Below are positions 1 to 7,389 of a stretch of 64,000 bases of DNA, piece after piece. The translations under genes were made by a program, and so were the position numbers. Positions within the stretch are counted from its first letter, which is position 1; each line of letters begins with the position of its first letter. Below the pieces are notes generated by a model that was not told the origin of the DNA, searched no databases, and was given only the letters and a program-made list of their open reading frames with translations. This DNA comes from Chitinophaga pinensis (lineage in GTDB: Bacteria; Pseudomonadota; Gammaproteobacteria; Burkholderiales; Burkholderiaceae_C): contig CALPRQ020000003.1 of assembly GCA_943326015.2 (NCBI GenBank), positions 62,001-126,000 of the forward strand. The letters are read 5' to 3'.

Positions 1-115
1 TGATTGGAGTTGAAGGTATGTCACAGGATGTCAAGCCAACCGGCGTCACCGGTCCAACTTGACAGCTGCACTTGGATGTTCAACCTCATGGACACCTCCA
101 GGATACTGTACGACA

Positions 116-124
116 TTGCTAACA
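116..124 (+). repeat. TTGCTAACA direct repeat, upstream copy
   Basis: First of two identical 9-base copies; the other is at 230-238. The offset is exactly 114 bases, a multiple of three. It ends in ACA, like the ACA motifs thought to allow template jumping in DRT2 RNAs. The reading frame across it is Leu-Leu-Thr in both copies. Confidence 0.75.
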
Positions 125-229
125 CGCGTGGCTAGGTGGCGTTTTGTACGCTGCTCGATGGTGATGATTAGTCATCAGTTAAGCCGGGGAGAGTACCAAC
201 GATTGCCACGGTCTTATCTCTTCCCGGTT
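116..229 (+). other. Putative neo repeat unit: 38-codon stop-free template
   Basis: Read in the frame starting at 116, this 114-base unit encodes 38 residues, beginning LLTRVARWRF and ending SYLFPV. Joined end to end it re-enters the same frame with no stop, so a concatemeric cDNA would encode an endless repeat protein. The other two forward frames have stops (TAA at 120-122, TAG at 132-134). All three reverse frames have stops as well (complements of CTA at 119 and 132, and TCA at 172). In-frame ATG codons at 158 and 164 could start translation. In the genome the frame is open from 14 to 244. The function is inferred from DRT2; length, phase and openness are seen. Confidence 0.6.
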
Positions 230-238
230 TTGCTAACA
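230..238 (+). repeat. TTGCTAACA direct repeat, downstream copy
   Basis: Second identical copy, immediately after the long hairpin 181-230 and 17 bases before the RT start codon. It is the likely 3' limit of the reverse-transcribed template if the DRT2 model holds. Confidence 0.75.
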
Positions 239-254
239 GCAGGGTAGGTTTTCG

Positions 255-1532
255 GTGACAGCAGATCCTCCGAAATGGTTCAGACAGCGTCGGTATCTCC
301 ACTTTGACGAACCGCTCAGTTTACCGAAGGCTGCAGCTTTAGTCAAAAATCCAATATCTGTTGCTACGCATGCGTTCTGGCCGCTTTTAAGATTCACAAT
401 CCAGACATCAAAGATCAAGCACGATAAGGCTGCCAAAGAATTGAAGCAGCATGCAAAAGACCGGGTAATATCGTATGCTGCGCATAGCGACTCGCAGATC
501 TTCGCATACTACTGTGAATTGCTATCAAAGTTATATGAATATGAGATCAAGGCTCGTGGCCTGACCGATGTAGTCTTGGCTTTTCGGTCACTCGGCAAGA
601 GCAACATCGACTTCGCGAAAGATGCCTTCGACGAGATTCGGTCAAGATACGAGTGCGTGGCAGTTGCGCTAGATGTAACCAAATTCTTCGACACGATTAA
701 CCATGCTCAGCTGAAAGTTCACTGGAAAAATCTACTCGGCGTGAGCGAGTTACCTCCCGATCACTTTGCGGTCTTTCGAGCGCTGACTCGTTATGCTGCT
801 GCGGAGCGGGATGAGGTCTTTGCTGCACTGGGGATCTCACTCAACAACCCCAGGGCTGATCGCCGCAGGCTTTGCGAGCCGACCGAGTTCAGATCGCTAG
901 TGCGGGCCAATAATCTCGTTAGGCGGAATCCTAACGCTTCCGGCATACCTCAAGGAACTGCAATCAGCGCGATGCTGTCAAACCTCTATATGCTGGATTT
1001 CGACATTGCTGCCCTATCCTTCGCCAACGCTAGTGGCGGTCGGTATATGCGCTATTGCGACGATATGCTATTCATCATGCCAAAAGGCATGACCTCCGCC
1101 ATTGAATCATTCGCCGATACACAAATCAGGCGCATGAAGCTTGAGATAAATTTAGACAAAACGGATCGGTGCAATTTTACGACATCATCAGGAATACTGA
1201 CGAGCGATAAGCCGCTACAGTATCTAGGTTTCTTGTTTGATGGGCAACGCGTGATCATCCGCTCGGCGGCTTTTGCCAAGTTCTCTAATCGCATGAAGCG
1301 CGGCGTGAGTCTTGCGAAGCAAACAATGCGCAGCCGCAATAAGGCTCGGGTTCAGTTGGGGGCTGAAGAGCATAAGCTTTACCTAAAGAAGCTGTACGCT
1401 CGTTACTCGCATCTAGGCAAGCGTAATTTTGTTCGCTACGGCTACAATGCCTCGTACATTATGAAATCCTCAGCTATTCGACGCCAACTTCGCCCTCTCT
1501 GGGACCGGTTGCAGCAGGCGATCAGCAAGTAG
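255..1532 (+). CDS. Antiviral reverse transcriptase, DRT2-like
   Basis: A 425-residue reverse transcriptase with no extra enzymatic domain. Motif A is ALDVTKFFD (about 138-146). Motif B is GIPQGTAISAMLSNLYM (230-246). The catalytic motif C is YCDD (267-270). Motif D-like LEINLDKTD and a YLGF segment follow. The N-terminus, with KWFRQRRYLHFDEPL, resembles defence-associated 'unknown group' RTs rather than retron or group II intron RTs, and no maturase domain is seen. Size, single-gene layout and a structured upstream RNA fit DRT2 (UG2). The start is GTG at 255, preceded by a GGGTAGG stretch at 242-248. GC is well below that of the core genes, suggesting transfer. Family assignment is by recognition, not a search; DRT2 versus another UG clade is the main uncertainty. 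Confidence 0.8.
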   Translation: MTADPPKWFRQRRYLHFDEPLSLPKAAALVKNPISVATHAFWPLLRFTIQTSKIKHDKAAKELKQHAKDRVISYAAHSDSQIFAYYCELLSKLYEYEIKARGLTDVVLAFRSLGKSNIDFAKDAFDEIRSRYECVAVALDVTKFFDTINHAQLKVHWKNLLGVSELPPDHFAVFRALTRYAAAERDEVFAALGISLNNPRADRRRLCEPTEFRSLVRANNLVRRNPNASGIPQGTAISAMLSNLYMLDFDIAALSFANASGGRYMRYCDDMLFIMPKGMTSAIESFADTQIRRMKLEINLDKTDRCNFTTSSGILTSDKPLQYLGFLFDGQRVIIRSAAFAKFSNRMKRGVSLAKQTMRSRNKARVQLGAEEHKLYLKKLYARYSHLGKRNFVRYGYNASYIMKSSAIRRQLRPLWDRLQQAISK

Positions 1533-1853
1533 CCGAAAGGGCGGATTAAAATCTGAAGTGGCGCATCGTAATGTAAGCCAATGTCGCCGCAGCCCAGAAC
1601 CTACCGCTAACTCCACCCCGAAGACCGCGTGAGACTCTAGCCAGCCTCAAGCAGCGGAACTGCAGGGGGGGGGGGTGAAATTGCGAACGTATTCGGTCAC
1701 TCAGCCAGTACCAGGAGCCTTGAGCTGCGCCATAACGCATGTGCTGGTGAATACGGAAATGCTACAGCCCAGCACTCCTGCGAGCGTCGGCGCGAGCAGT
1801 CCCGGCACTTGCGTAAACTGCACGACGACGCTCTTTTTCGCCATTTGAATAAA
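1533..1853. other. Gene-poor spacer with an 11-G homopolymer
   Basis: About 320 bases between the RT and the first AT-rich gene. It contains a run of 11 G at 1665-1675. A 47-codon minus-strand reading frame (1701-1844, starting MAKKSVVVQF) has no recognisable relative and no clear ribosome binding site. No RNA gene or terminator with a T-tract was recognised. Confidence 0.5.
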
Positions 1854-2123
1854 ATGAAATATTTGGTATTTTTCTTTATAGTTTTTTTCTCATCGCTCGC
1901 TTTTTCTCAAAATAAAAATTGCGTAGCGCTATCAAATTTGGTATACGATATTTCAAAAGCAAGAGATAATGGAGTTCCAAAATCCGCCATGGAAGCTGGG
2001 ATTGACAGAAACATTCATGATATGGAAATGAAAGCATTCTCCATAACAATGATCAACATAATTTATAGAGAAAATCATGACGGCGAGGCACTAAGACGTG
2101 CAGTCTTAAAAAATTGCAAGTAA
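1854..2123 (+). CDS. Small secreted protein, paralogue of the next gene
   Basis: An 89-residue protein with a clear signal peptide (MKYLVFFFIVFFSSLAFSQ). The mature part has one cysteine near each end and the pattern C-x(11)-IxxxRDxGxPK ... IIYxE ... KxC. The same pattern occurs in the product of 2199-2510, so the two are diverged tandem duplicates. Start ATG 1854 is chosen because the signal peptide begins there; an in-frame upstream extension adds an unlikely polar leader. The function is unknown. Two-cysteine secreted proteins with an RD-G motif recur in proteobacterial islands. Codon use is very AT-rich, unlike the flanking chromosome. Confidence 0.65.
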   Translation: MKYLVFFFIVFFSSLAFSQNKNCVALSNLVYDISKARDNGVPKSAMEAGIDRNIHDMEMKAFSITMINIIYRENHDGEALRRAVLKNCK

Positions 2124-2198
2124 TTACACATCCAAATCTATAGCTGTTAAAAATTTCCACGCATCACAACAAATCAATCAACCACGACACTAAAAAAG

Positions 2199-2510
2199 AT
2201 GAAAAAATTCAGACTTCTTATTATTTTTACTTCGGTCTTTTTCTCTTTTTCAGTTAAGTCTTCAACTATAGAATTGTGCAATGCTCGTGGAACTTTGATG
2301 GCATCAATTGCAGCAGAGCGAGACAAAGGCACACCCAAACGCAATGTCGTTGACTTACTTTATAAGCATTACGGGGAAAGCGGAGTTAAAAGAAAAACAA
2401 TTAACGAATATGCCAGTATAGTTTACTCAGAACGAAGCGTCCCACCCAGTGGATTTTACTCCATTGGAAAAATGTCTTGCTTAGACGAATTTGGCTTAAT
2501 CAAATACTAA
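2199..2510 (+). CDS. Small secreted protein, second paralogue
   Basis: A 103-residue protein with an N-terminal signal peptide (MKKFRLLIIFTSVFFSFSV). The mature part has LCNARGTLMASIAAERDKGTPK, later IVYSERSVPPS and a C-terminal KMSC, matching the spaced motifs of the upstream gene. Both genes read the same way with 75 bases between them and share strong AT bias. It probably acts in the periplasm or outside the cell, with the two cysteines forming a disulphide; this is inferred from the signal peptide. No enzymatic motif is visible and no function is assigned. Confidence 0.65.
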   Translation: MKKFRLLIIFTSVFFSFSVKSSTIELCNARGTLMASIAAERDKGTPKRNVVDLLYKHYGESGVKRKTINEYASIVYSERSVPPSGFYSIGKMSCLDEFGLIKY

Positions 2511-2799
2511 CCCCAAATAATTATTTGGGTAGAATTTATTAAGCAGAACACTTAGTCGTGTTACCCACGAACAAGATCAACGCTCGAATGCTTTCCTCAG
2601 ATGCACTCAAGGCGCTGCGCAGTCATGGGTGCAGGCGCATGAGCACGAGATCAAGGCGGACTGATGGAGAAGGCTGCAGATTTCATGCAGTCACTGACCA
2701 GCAACTCGGAGCGGGTGAAGTTCTATTTCAATCATGATTCAGTATTTTACGCCGCATGATTAGGTTAATGATTGCCATCTGAATAGTAGACAGTAATTC
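2511..2799. other. Spacer, possibly with a decayed reading frame
   Basis: No intact gene. Around 2610-2655 one forward frame reads AQSWVQAHEHEIKAD and then stops. This weakly recalls the C-terminal helix of small DUF4160-type proteins, but neighbouring frames are broken. It could be a gene remnant or chance. Confidence 0.3.
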
Positions 2800-3267
2800 T
2801 CATTTTTGCCGCGATCTTGAGAAGCGCTGAAACGCAGGAAATGCGGAACGCTCAATCCCAACTCGTTGATAAAAACCATCTAAGAACTCAAGGTACTCTC
2901 GCACTGCAGAATCACTTGCTACGCGGGAAAATTGATACTCGAAAAACTCCATCTCACGCTTGGATATTATCTTCTGATCATGCATCTCACAAACTAGATC
3001 TATAAGGGTCAGTAGTCGATCGACTTTCCTCTCGAGCGATGACCCATGAAAATTGCGATCGTATTCAAACTCAGAGTACTCAATAAGGTAGAACGCCTCA
3101 GCAACAGCATCATCAGTTCTCAGTTGCATATAAAGATCTTTGAGAAATGTGGCCCGCTGCGCCTTGGCGCTGGCTTTTAATTGTCTAAAGGCTGCAAAAA
3201 CACCGCCGGTGGTAACGCACAGCAGAACCATATTGATCAAGTCAGCAACCGAGAAAACATCAAACAT
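2800..3267 (-). CDS. Small membrane-anchored hypothetical protein
   Basis: A 155-residue protein. Residues about 8-28 form one transmembrane helix (LINMVLLCVTTGGVFAAF). The rest is a charged helical cytoplasmic region, including ERKVDRLLTLIDLVCEMHD. The layout resembles DUF4760-like single-span proteins common in mobile and defence regions, but no catalytic residues are visible. It is transcribed opposite to the RT and the secreted pair and toward them. Its GC is intermediate to low. It could be an unrelated cargo gene or an effector; nothing in the sequence decides. Confidence 0.6.
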   Translation of the reverse strand: MFDVFSVADLINMVLLCVTTGGVFAAFRQLKASAKAQRATFLKDLYMQLRTDDAVAEAFYLIEYSEFEYDRNFHGSSLERKVDRLLTLIDLVCEMHDQKIISKREMEFFEYQFSRVASDSAVREYLEFLDGFYQRVGIERSAFPAFQRFSRSRQK

Positions 3268-3410
3268 CTATGACACCAAAAATTAATATAAAATACAAAA
3301 CTCAGAATTTAATGAAGATAATCTGCCACTTCAACTGCACAAACTGAGTAAACGTGCGACCACTTGACGACTCACGTAGACGATCTAGTCTTCCACCAAT
3401 CTCCCAATGC

Positions 3411-3445
3411 AAAAAAGCCACCTGACACCGCAGCATCAGATGGCT
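3411..3445 (-). terminator. Rho-independent terminator of aceA
   Basis: On the minus strand a 10-bp stem with one mismatch (3436-3445 with 3416-3425) and a 10-base loop is followed by six T (complement of 3411-3416). It lies 40 bases past the aceA stop codon. Confidence 0.85.
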
Positions 3446-3484
3446 TCTTGGTCCAGGCACCCTCTCGGATGCCTCAAAGACAGA

Positions 3485-4804
3485 TCAGTGGAACTGCTCT
3501 TCTTCGGTCGAACCGGTCAGGGCCTTGACCGAGGACGAACCGCCCTGGATCACGGTGGTGACGTCGTCGAAGTAGCCGGTACCGACTTCCTGCTGGTGCG
3601 ACACGAAGGTGTAGCCTTGCTCGCGGGCGGCGAATTCCGGCTCCTGCACCATCTCGACGTAGTGCTTCATGCCTTCGCCGCCAGCGTAGGCCTTGGCGAA
3701 CTTGAAGGTGTTGTACCAGTTGACGTGGATGCCAGCCAGGGTGATGAACTGGTACTTGTAGCCCAGCGCCGACAGCTCTTCCTGGAAGGAGGCGATCTGC
3801 GAGTCGTTGAGGTTCTTCTTCCAGTTGAAGGACGGCGAGCAGTTGTAGGACAGCAGCTTGCCCGGGCAGGCAGCCAGCACGGCTTGGGCGAATTCGCGGG
3901 CGAAGCCGATGTCCGGCACGCCGGTTTCGCACCAGACGAGGTCAGCGTAGGGGGCGTAGGCGACGCCGCGGGAGATCGACTGCTCCAGACCGTTCTTGAC
4001 GCGGAAGAAGCCTTCCTGGGTGCGCTCGCCGGTGAGGAACGGCTTGTCGTTCTCGTCGTAGTCGGAGGTGATCAGGTTGGCGGCTTCGGCATCGGTACGG
4101 GCCAGGATCAGCGTCGGAACGCCCAGCACGTCGGCGGCGAAACGAGCGGAGATCAGCTTTTCACAGGCTTCGCGGGTCGGAACCAGCACCTTGCCACCCA
4201 TGTGGCCGCACTTCTTGGCGGCGGCCAGCTGGTCTTCGAAGTGCACGCCAGCGGCACCGGAGACGATCATGTTCTTCATCAGCTCGAAGGCGTTCAGAAC
4301 GCCACCGAAACCGGCTTCCGCGTCAGCCACGATCGGCAGGAAGTAGTCGATGAAGCCTTCGTCGCCCGGGTTGATGCCACGCGACCACTGGATCTCGTCA
4401 GCACGCTTGAAGGTGTTGTTGATGCGGCGCACCATGGTCGGGACCGAGTCGTAGGCGTAGAGCGACTGGTCGGGGTACATGGTTTCGGAGGTGTTGCCGT
4501 CAGCGGCGACCTGCCAGCCCGACAGGTACACGGCTTCCAGGCCAGCCTTGGCCTGCTGCATCGCCTGGCCGGCGGTGATGGCGCCGAAGGCGTTGACGTA
4601 GCCCTTCTTGGCGCCGCCGTTGACCTTGTCCCAGAGGACCTTGGCGCCGCGCTGGGCCAGGGTGTACTCGGGCTGCAGGCTGCCGCGCAGGCGCACCACG
4701 TCGGCGGCGCTGTAGCCGCGCTTGACGCCATTCCAGCGCGGGTTGGTGGCCCAGTCCTTTTCGAGGGCTTCGATCTGTTGCTGACGGCTCAGGTTTTGGC
4801 TCAT
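3485..4804 (-). CDS. aceA: Isocitrate lyase
   Basis: A 439-residue enzyme that cleaves isocitrate to glyoxylate and succinate, the first glyoxylate-shunt step, allowing growth on acetate or fatty acids. The catalytic signature KKCGHMGGK lies at about 197-205, with the active Cys at 199. The substrate-binding [13 protein letters not shown] segment is present further on. Length matches the compact bacterial class. ATG at 4804 has AGGAG 8 bases upstream. It is monocistronic: a terminator follows, and an AT-rich regulatory region separates it from divergent ribE. No malate synthase gene is nearby. Confidence 0.97.
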   Translation of the reverse strand: MSQNLSRQQQIEALEKDWATNPRWNGVKRGYSAADVVRLRGSLQPEYTLAQRGAKVLWDKVNGGAKKGYVNAFGAITAGQAMQQAKAGLEAVYLSGWQVAADGNTSETMYPDQSLYAYDSVPTMVRRINNTFKRADEIQWSRGINPGDEGFIDYFLPIVADAEAGFGGVLNAFELMKNMIVSGAAGVHFEDQLAAAKKCGHMGGKVLVPTREACEKLISARFAADVLGVPTLILARTDAEAANLITSDYDENDKPFLTGERTQEGFFRVKNGLEQSISRGVAYAPYADLVWCETGVPDIGFAREFAQAVLAACPGKLLSYNCSPSFNWKKNLNDSQIASFQEELSALGYKYQFITLAGIHVNWYNTFKFAKAYAGGEGMKHYVEMVQEPEFAAREQGYTFVSHQQEVGTGYFDDVTTVIQGGSSSVKALTGSTEEEQFH

Positions 4805-4890
4805 GGATCACTCCTAGGGGGTTGATGTTTCGGATCGGTTGGCGACCAGTCCTGCTGCTGCTTTTCTGGTGCCGTTGGATTCATTCTAAG

Positions 4891-4902
4891 TCTTCTATAA
4901 GA
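4891..4902. promoter_or_regulatory. Operator-like motif TCTTCTATAAGA
   Basis: Inverted half-sites TCTT/AAGA around a 4-base centre, 87 bases upstream of the aceA start codon. A second copy lies exactly 30 bases away, on the same helix face. The bound protein is unknown. Confidence 0.45.
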
Positions 4903-4920
4903 GTTAAGACACATCTTATG

Positions 4921-4932
4921 TCTTATACAAGA
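4921..4932. promoter_or_regulatory. Operator-like motif TCTTATACAAGA
   Basis: Second TCTT-N4-AAGA copy, embedded in the longer palindrome GTCTTATACAAGAC (4920-4933). Its tandem spacing with 4891-4902 suggests cooperative binding of an aceA regulator. This is inference. Confidence 0.45.
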
Positions 4933-5057
4933 CTTTTTTTAATTTGTTTAAAATCAACAAGTTATACACATAATACCGCAATATAAAAACAAAAATCATT
5001 ATTCGATAAATGATGTCAACCCGTCATCGCACATTATTCCACAATACGAAATTCATT

Positions 5058-5072
5058 TTTTGCGATGCAAAA
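5058..5072. promoter_or_regulatory. Palindrome TTTTGC-N3-GCAAAA
   Basis: Perfect 6-bp inverted repeat around GAT in the aceA/ribE gap. TTGC/GCAA palindromes are typical of the ScfR/RamB-type regulators of short-chain fatty acid and glyoxylate genes, so it may serve aceA. It could instead belong to the ribE promoter. Confidence 0.4.
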
Positions 5073-5150
5073 CAGCGTCGGAACCACCGTGCGGATCACG
5101 ATATCCGGGTCTGGTGACAAGTCGGTGGCTTTCTCTGCGAAAATGGCGGG

Positions 5151-5783
5151 ATGTTTACCGGCATCATTACAGGCGTGGGGCGCATCGTCGCTGTCCAGCC
5201 GCTCGGCAGTTCTTCACAACATGGCAAGCGCCTCAGCGTCGAGGCGCCCGCGGGCTACCTCGACGACGTGGGTCTTGGCGACAGCATCGCGCTCAATGGC
5301 GCGTGCATGACCGTGACCAGCTTCGACCCGGCAGCGGGCCGCTTCACGATCGACATCTCGGCCGAATCGCTGGACAAGACCGCCGGCCTCGACCGCGAAG
5401 GCCCGATCAACATGGAGAAGGCACTGCGCGCGCATGACCGCCTGGGCGGCCACATCGTCTCGGGCCATGTCGATGGCATCGGCAGCGTGGCCCGCTTCGA
5501 GCAGGTCGGCGAAAGCTGGGAGCTCTGCATCCTGGCGCCGGGCGCGCTGGGCAAGTACCTGGCCTACAAGGGCTCGATCACCGTCAACGGGGTGAGCCTG
5601 ACCGTCAACCGCATCGCCGACCTGACGGACGGCTGCGAGGTCAGCATCAACCTGATTCCGCACACGGTGGAGAACACCGCCCTGGGCAGCCTGCAGGCCG
5701 GCTCGAAGGTGAACCTGGAAATCGACCTGATCGCGCGCTATGTCGAGCGCATGTTGAGCGGCAGCGCCGCCGAGAAAGTTTGA
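5151..5783 (+). CDS. ribE: Riboflavin synthase (alpha chain)
   Basis: A 210-residue enzyme that dismutates two 6,7-dimethyl-8-ribityllumazines into riboflavin and a pyrimidinedione. It has the two tandem lumazine-binding barrels of the family. The first starts [12 protein letters not shown] with LNGACMTV. The second has [12 protein letters not shown] and [11 protein letters not shown]. It is first in the run ribE-ribBA-ribH-nusB. Its TGA overlaps the ribBA ATG by one base, implying translational coupling. The gene name ribC is used for the same enzyme in some genomes. Confidence 0.96.
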   Translation: MFTGIITGVGRIVAVQPLGSSSQHGKRLSVEAPAGYLDDVGLGDSIALNGACMTVTSFDPAAGRFTIDISAESLDKTAGLDREGPINMEKALRAHDRLGGHIVSGHVDGIGSVARFEQVGESWELCILAPGALGKYLAYKGSITVNGVSLTVNRIADLTDGCEVSINLIPHTVENTALGSLQAGSKVNLEIDLIARYVERMLSGSAAEKV

Positions 5784-6916
5784 TGATGAACCAAGCCCTC
5801 ACGCCCGTGGCGATCTCGCCCGTCGAGGAAATCGTCGCCGAAATGAAGGCCGGCCGGATCGTGATCCTGGTCGATGAGGAAGACCGCGAGAACGAGGGTG
5901 ACCTGGTGCTGGCGGCCGACCATGTGACGCCCGAGGCGATCAACTTCATGGCCAAGTTCGGCCGCGGCCTGATCTGCCTGACGCTGACGCGCGAACGCTG
6001 CGAATACCTCAAGCTGCCGCCGATGGCCGCGCGCAACGGCACCGTCTACAGCACCGCCTTCACGGTCTCGATCGAGGCGGCCGAGGGCGTGACGACCGGC
6101 ATCTCGGCCGCCGACCGCGCCCGCACGATCCAGGTCGCCGTGGCCAAGGCCAGCCAGCCGACCGATCTGGTCCAGCCCGGCCATGTCTTTCCGCTGCAGG
6201 CGGTCGATGGCGGCGTGCTGATGCGCGCCGGCCACACCGAAGCCGGTTGCGACCTGGCGGCGATGGCCGGCTGCTCGCCGGCTTCCGTGATCTGCGAGAT
6301 CATGAACGACGACGGCACCATGGCACGCCTGCCCGACCTGCAGCTGTTTGCGGCCGAGCACGGACTCAAGATCGGCACCATCGCCGACCTGATCCAGTAC
6401 CGCAGCGCCAACGAGTCGCTGGTGCGCCAGATCAGCAGCCGCCCGCTCGACACCGCCTTCGGCGAGTTCACGGCGCACGCCTTCCGCGACGGCCCGAGCG
6501 GTTCGCTGCATCTGGCACTGGTGAAGGGCCAATGGACAGCCGACGACAGCATCCCTGTGCGCGTGCACGAGCCGCTGTCGGTGCTCGACGCGCTTGAGGT
6601 CGGACGCGCCATGCACTCCTGGACACTGGAAACCAGCCTGCGCCATATCGCCGAACAGGGCCAGGGTATCGCGGTGCTGCTCAACTGCGGCGAGACCGCC
6701 GACCAGTTGCTGGCTCAGTTCGAGGGAACGGCACGTTCGGCGCAGGCGCCCGAGCGCGGTCGCATGGATCTGCGCACCTACGGCATCGGCGCCCAGATCC
6801 TGCGCGAATGCGGCGTGAACAAGATGCAGTTGCTCGGCACGCCGCGCCGCATGCCCAGCATGGCGGGCTACGGGCTGGAAGTGACCGGCTTTATCAGCAA
6901 GACTGAGGAAAATTGA
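5783..6916 (+). CDS. ribBA: DHBP synthase fused to a degenerate GTP cyclohydrolase II-like domain
   Basis: The N-terminal half (to about residue 205) is 3,4-dihydroxy-2-butanone-4-phosphate synthase: it has [12 protein letters not shown] and [10 protein letters not shown] and converts ribulose-5-phosphate to the four-carbon riboflavin precursor. The C-terminal half has the RibA fold ([26 protein letters not shown]). However, the zinc-binding cysteines that should follow RVH are absent, the region reading [17 protein letters not shown]. This half is therefore probably not an active cyclohydrolase, a pattern known in betaproteobacteria. Start ATG 5783 overlaps the ribE stop; ATG 5786 is an equal alternative. 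A separate ribA is expected elsewhere. Confidence 0.93.
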   Translation: MMNQALTPVAISPVEEIVAEMKAGRIVILVDEEDRENEGDLVLAADHVTPEAINFMAKFGRGLICLTLTRERCEYLKLPPMAARNGTVYSTAFTVSIEAAEGVTTGISAADRARTIQVAVAKASQPTDLVQPGHVFPLQAVDGGVLMRAGHTEAGCDLAAMAGCSPASVICEIMNDDGTMARLPDLQLFAAEHGLKIGTIADLIQYRSANESLVRQISSRPLDTAFGEFTAHAFRDGPSGSLHLALVKGQWTADDSIPVRVHEPLSVLDALEVGRAMHSWTLETSLRHIAEQGQGIAVLLNCGETADQLLAQFEGTARSAQAPERGRMDLRTYGIGAQILRECGVNKMQLLGTPRRMPSMAGYGLEVTGFISKTEEN

Positions 6917-6918
6917 TT

Positions 6919-7389
6919 ATGTTGGGTGCAGAAAAAGGCAAGGCCGTCAACCAGGACGGCAGCAAGTTGCGGATCGGTATCGTGCAGGCGCGCTTCAACC
7001 AGGGCATCACCAATGCGCTGGCCGAGGCCTGCGTGGGCGAGCTCAAGGCGCTGGGCGTGAGCGAGGACAACATCGTGCACGTGACGGTGGCAGGCGCGCT
7101 GGAAGTGCCTTGCGCGCTGCAGGCAATGGCCGAGAGCGAGCGCTTCGACGCGCTGGTGGCGCTGGGCTGCGTGATCCGCGGCGAGACCTACCATTTCGAG
7201 CTGGTCTGCAACGAGTCGGCAGCCGGCATCACGCGCGTGGCGCTGGACTACGGCCTGCCGATCGCCAACGCGATCATCACCACCGAAAACCTGTCCCAGG
7301 CGGTCGCCCGTCAGGACGAGAAAGGCCGCGATGCGGCGCAGGTTGCCGTCGAGATGGCGCACCTGGTCAGCGAGCTGAATCCCGCATGA
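6919..7389 (+). CDS. ribH: 6,7-dimethyl-8-ribityllumazine synthase
   Basis: A 156-residue lumazine synthase that joins the RibB product to the pyrimidine intermediate. Diagnostic parts are [31 protein letters not shown] (with the catalytic His) and the late [11 protein letters not shown] 6919 is chosen because GAGGAA lies 8 bases upstream; an in-frame TTG at 6913 is less likely. It overlaps nusB through an ATGA junction. The product feeds ribE, three genes upstream in the same transcript. Confidence 0.96.
   Translation: MLGAEKGKAVNQDGSKLRIGIVQARFNQGITNALAEACVGELKALGVSEDNIVHVTVAGALEVPCALQAMAESERFDALVALGCVIRGETYHFELVCNESAAGITRVALDYGLPIANAIITTENLSQAVARQDEKGRDAAQVAVEMAHLVSELNPA

Larger units (their letters stand above)
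1..254 (+). ncRNA. Candidate DRT2-type template ncRNA upstream of the reverse transcriptase
   Basis: This segment has no convincing ordinary gene and lies directly upstream of a DRT2-like reverse transcriptase, where the template ncRNA of DRT2 systems is encoded. Visible folds are ACCGG/CCGGT (39-43/49-53), a 7-bp bulged hairpin (73-79/92-100), GCGT/ACGC (139-142/148-151) and a strong 13-bp stem with two G-U pairs (181-193/218-230). The last stem ends on the first base of the second TTGCTAACA copy. The 5' end and promoter are not visible and may lie left of the window. The 3' end is taken to be near the RT start. The ncRNA role is inferred from known DRT2 loci; the repeat and the folds are seen directly. 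Confidence 0.7.
4805..5150. other. Divergent aceA/ribE regulatory region
   Basis: About 345 bases with no gene, strongly AT-rich from about 4880 to 5060 in contrast to its flanks. It holds two TCTT-N4-AAGA motifs near aceA and a TTTTGC/GCAAAA palindrome nearer ribE. No FMN riboswitch core was recognised. Confidence 0.7.

Noticed and set aside
59-107. Consensus -35 box TTGACA at 59-64 as an ncRNA promoter
   Set aside because: No -10 box at 16-18 bases; the only good -10-like hexamer (GATACT, 102-107) is 37 bases away. The real promoter is probably left of the window.
1701-1844. 47-codon minus-strand frame starting MAKKSVVVQF
   Set aside because: No ribosome site, no recognisable relatives and weak coding character; mentioned in the spacer entry only.
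2588-2749. Possible DUF4160-like remnant
   Set aside because: Only a short stretch in one frame looks related and the rest is broken; could be chance.
3407-4825. A 472-codon plus-strand frame opposite aceA
   Set aside because: Mirror of isocitrate lyase codons and runs through the terminator; no ribosome site or domain.
5060-5150. FMN riboswitch before ribE
   Set aside because: None of the conserved riboswitch core was seen and the space is too short.
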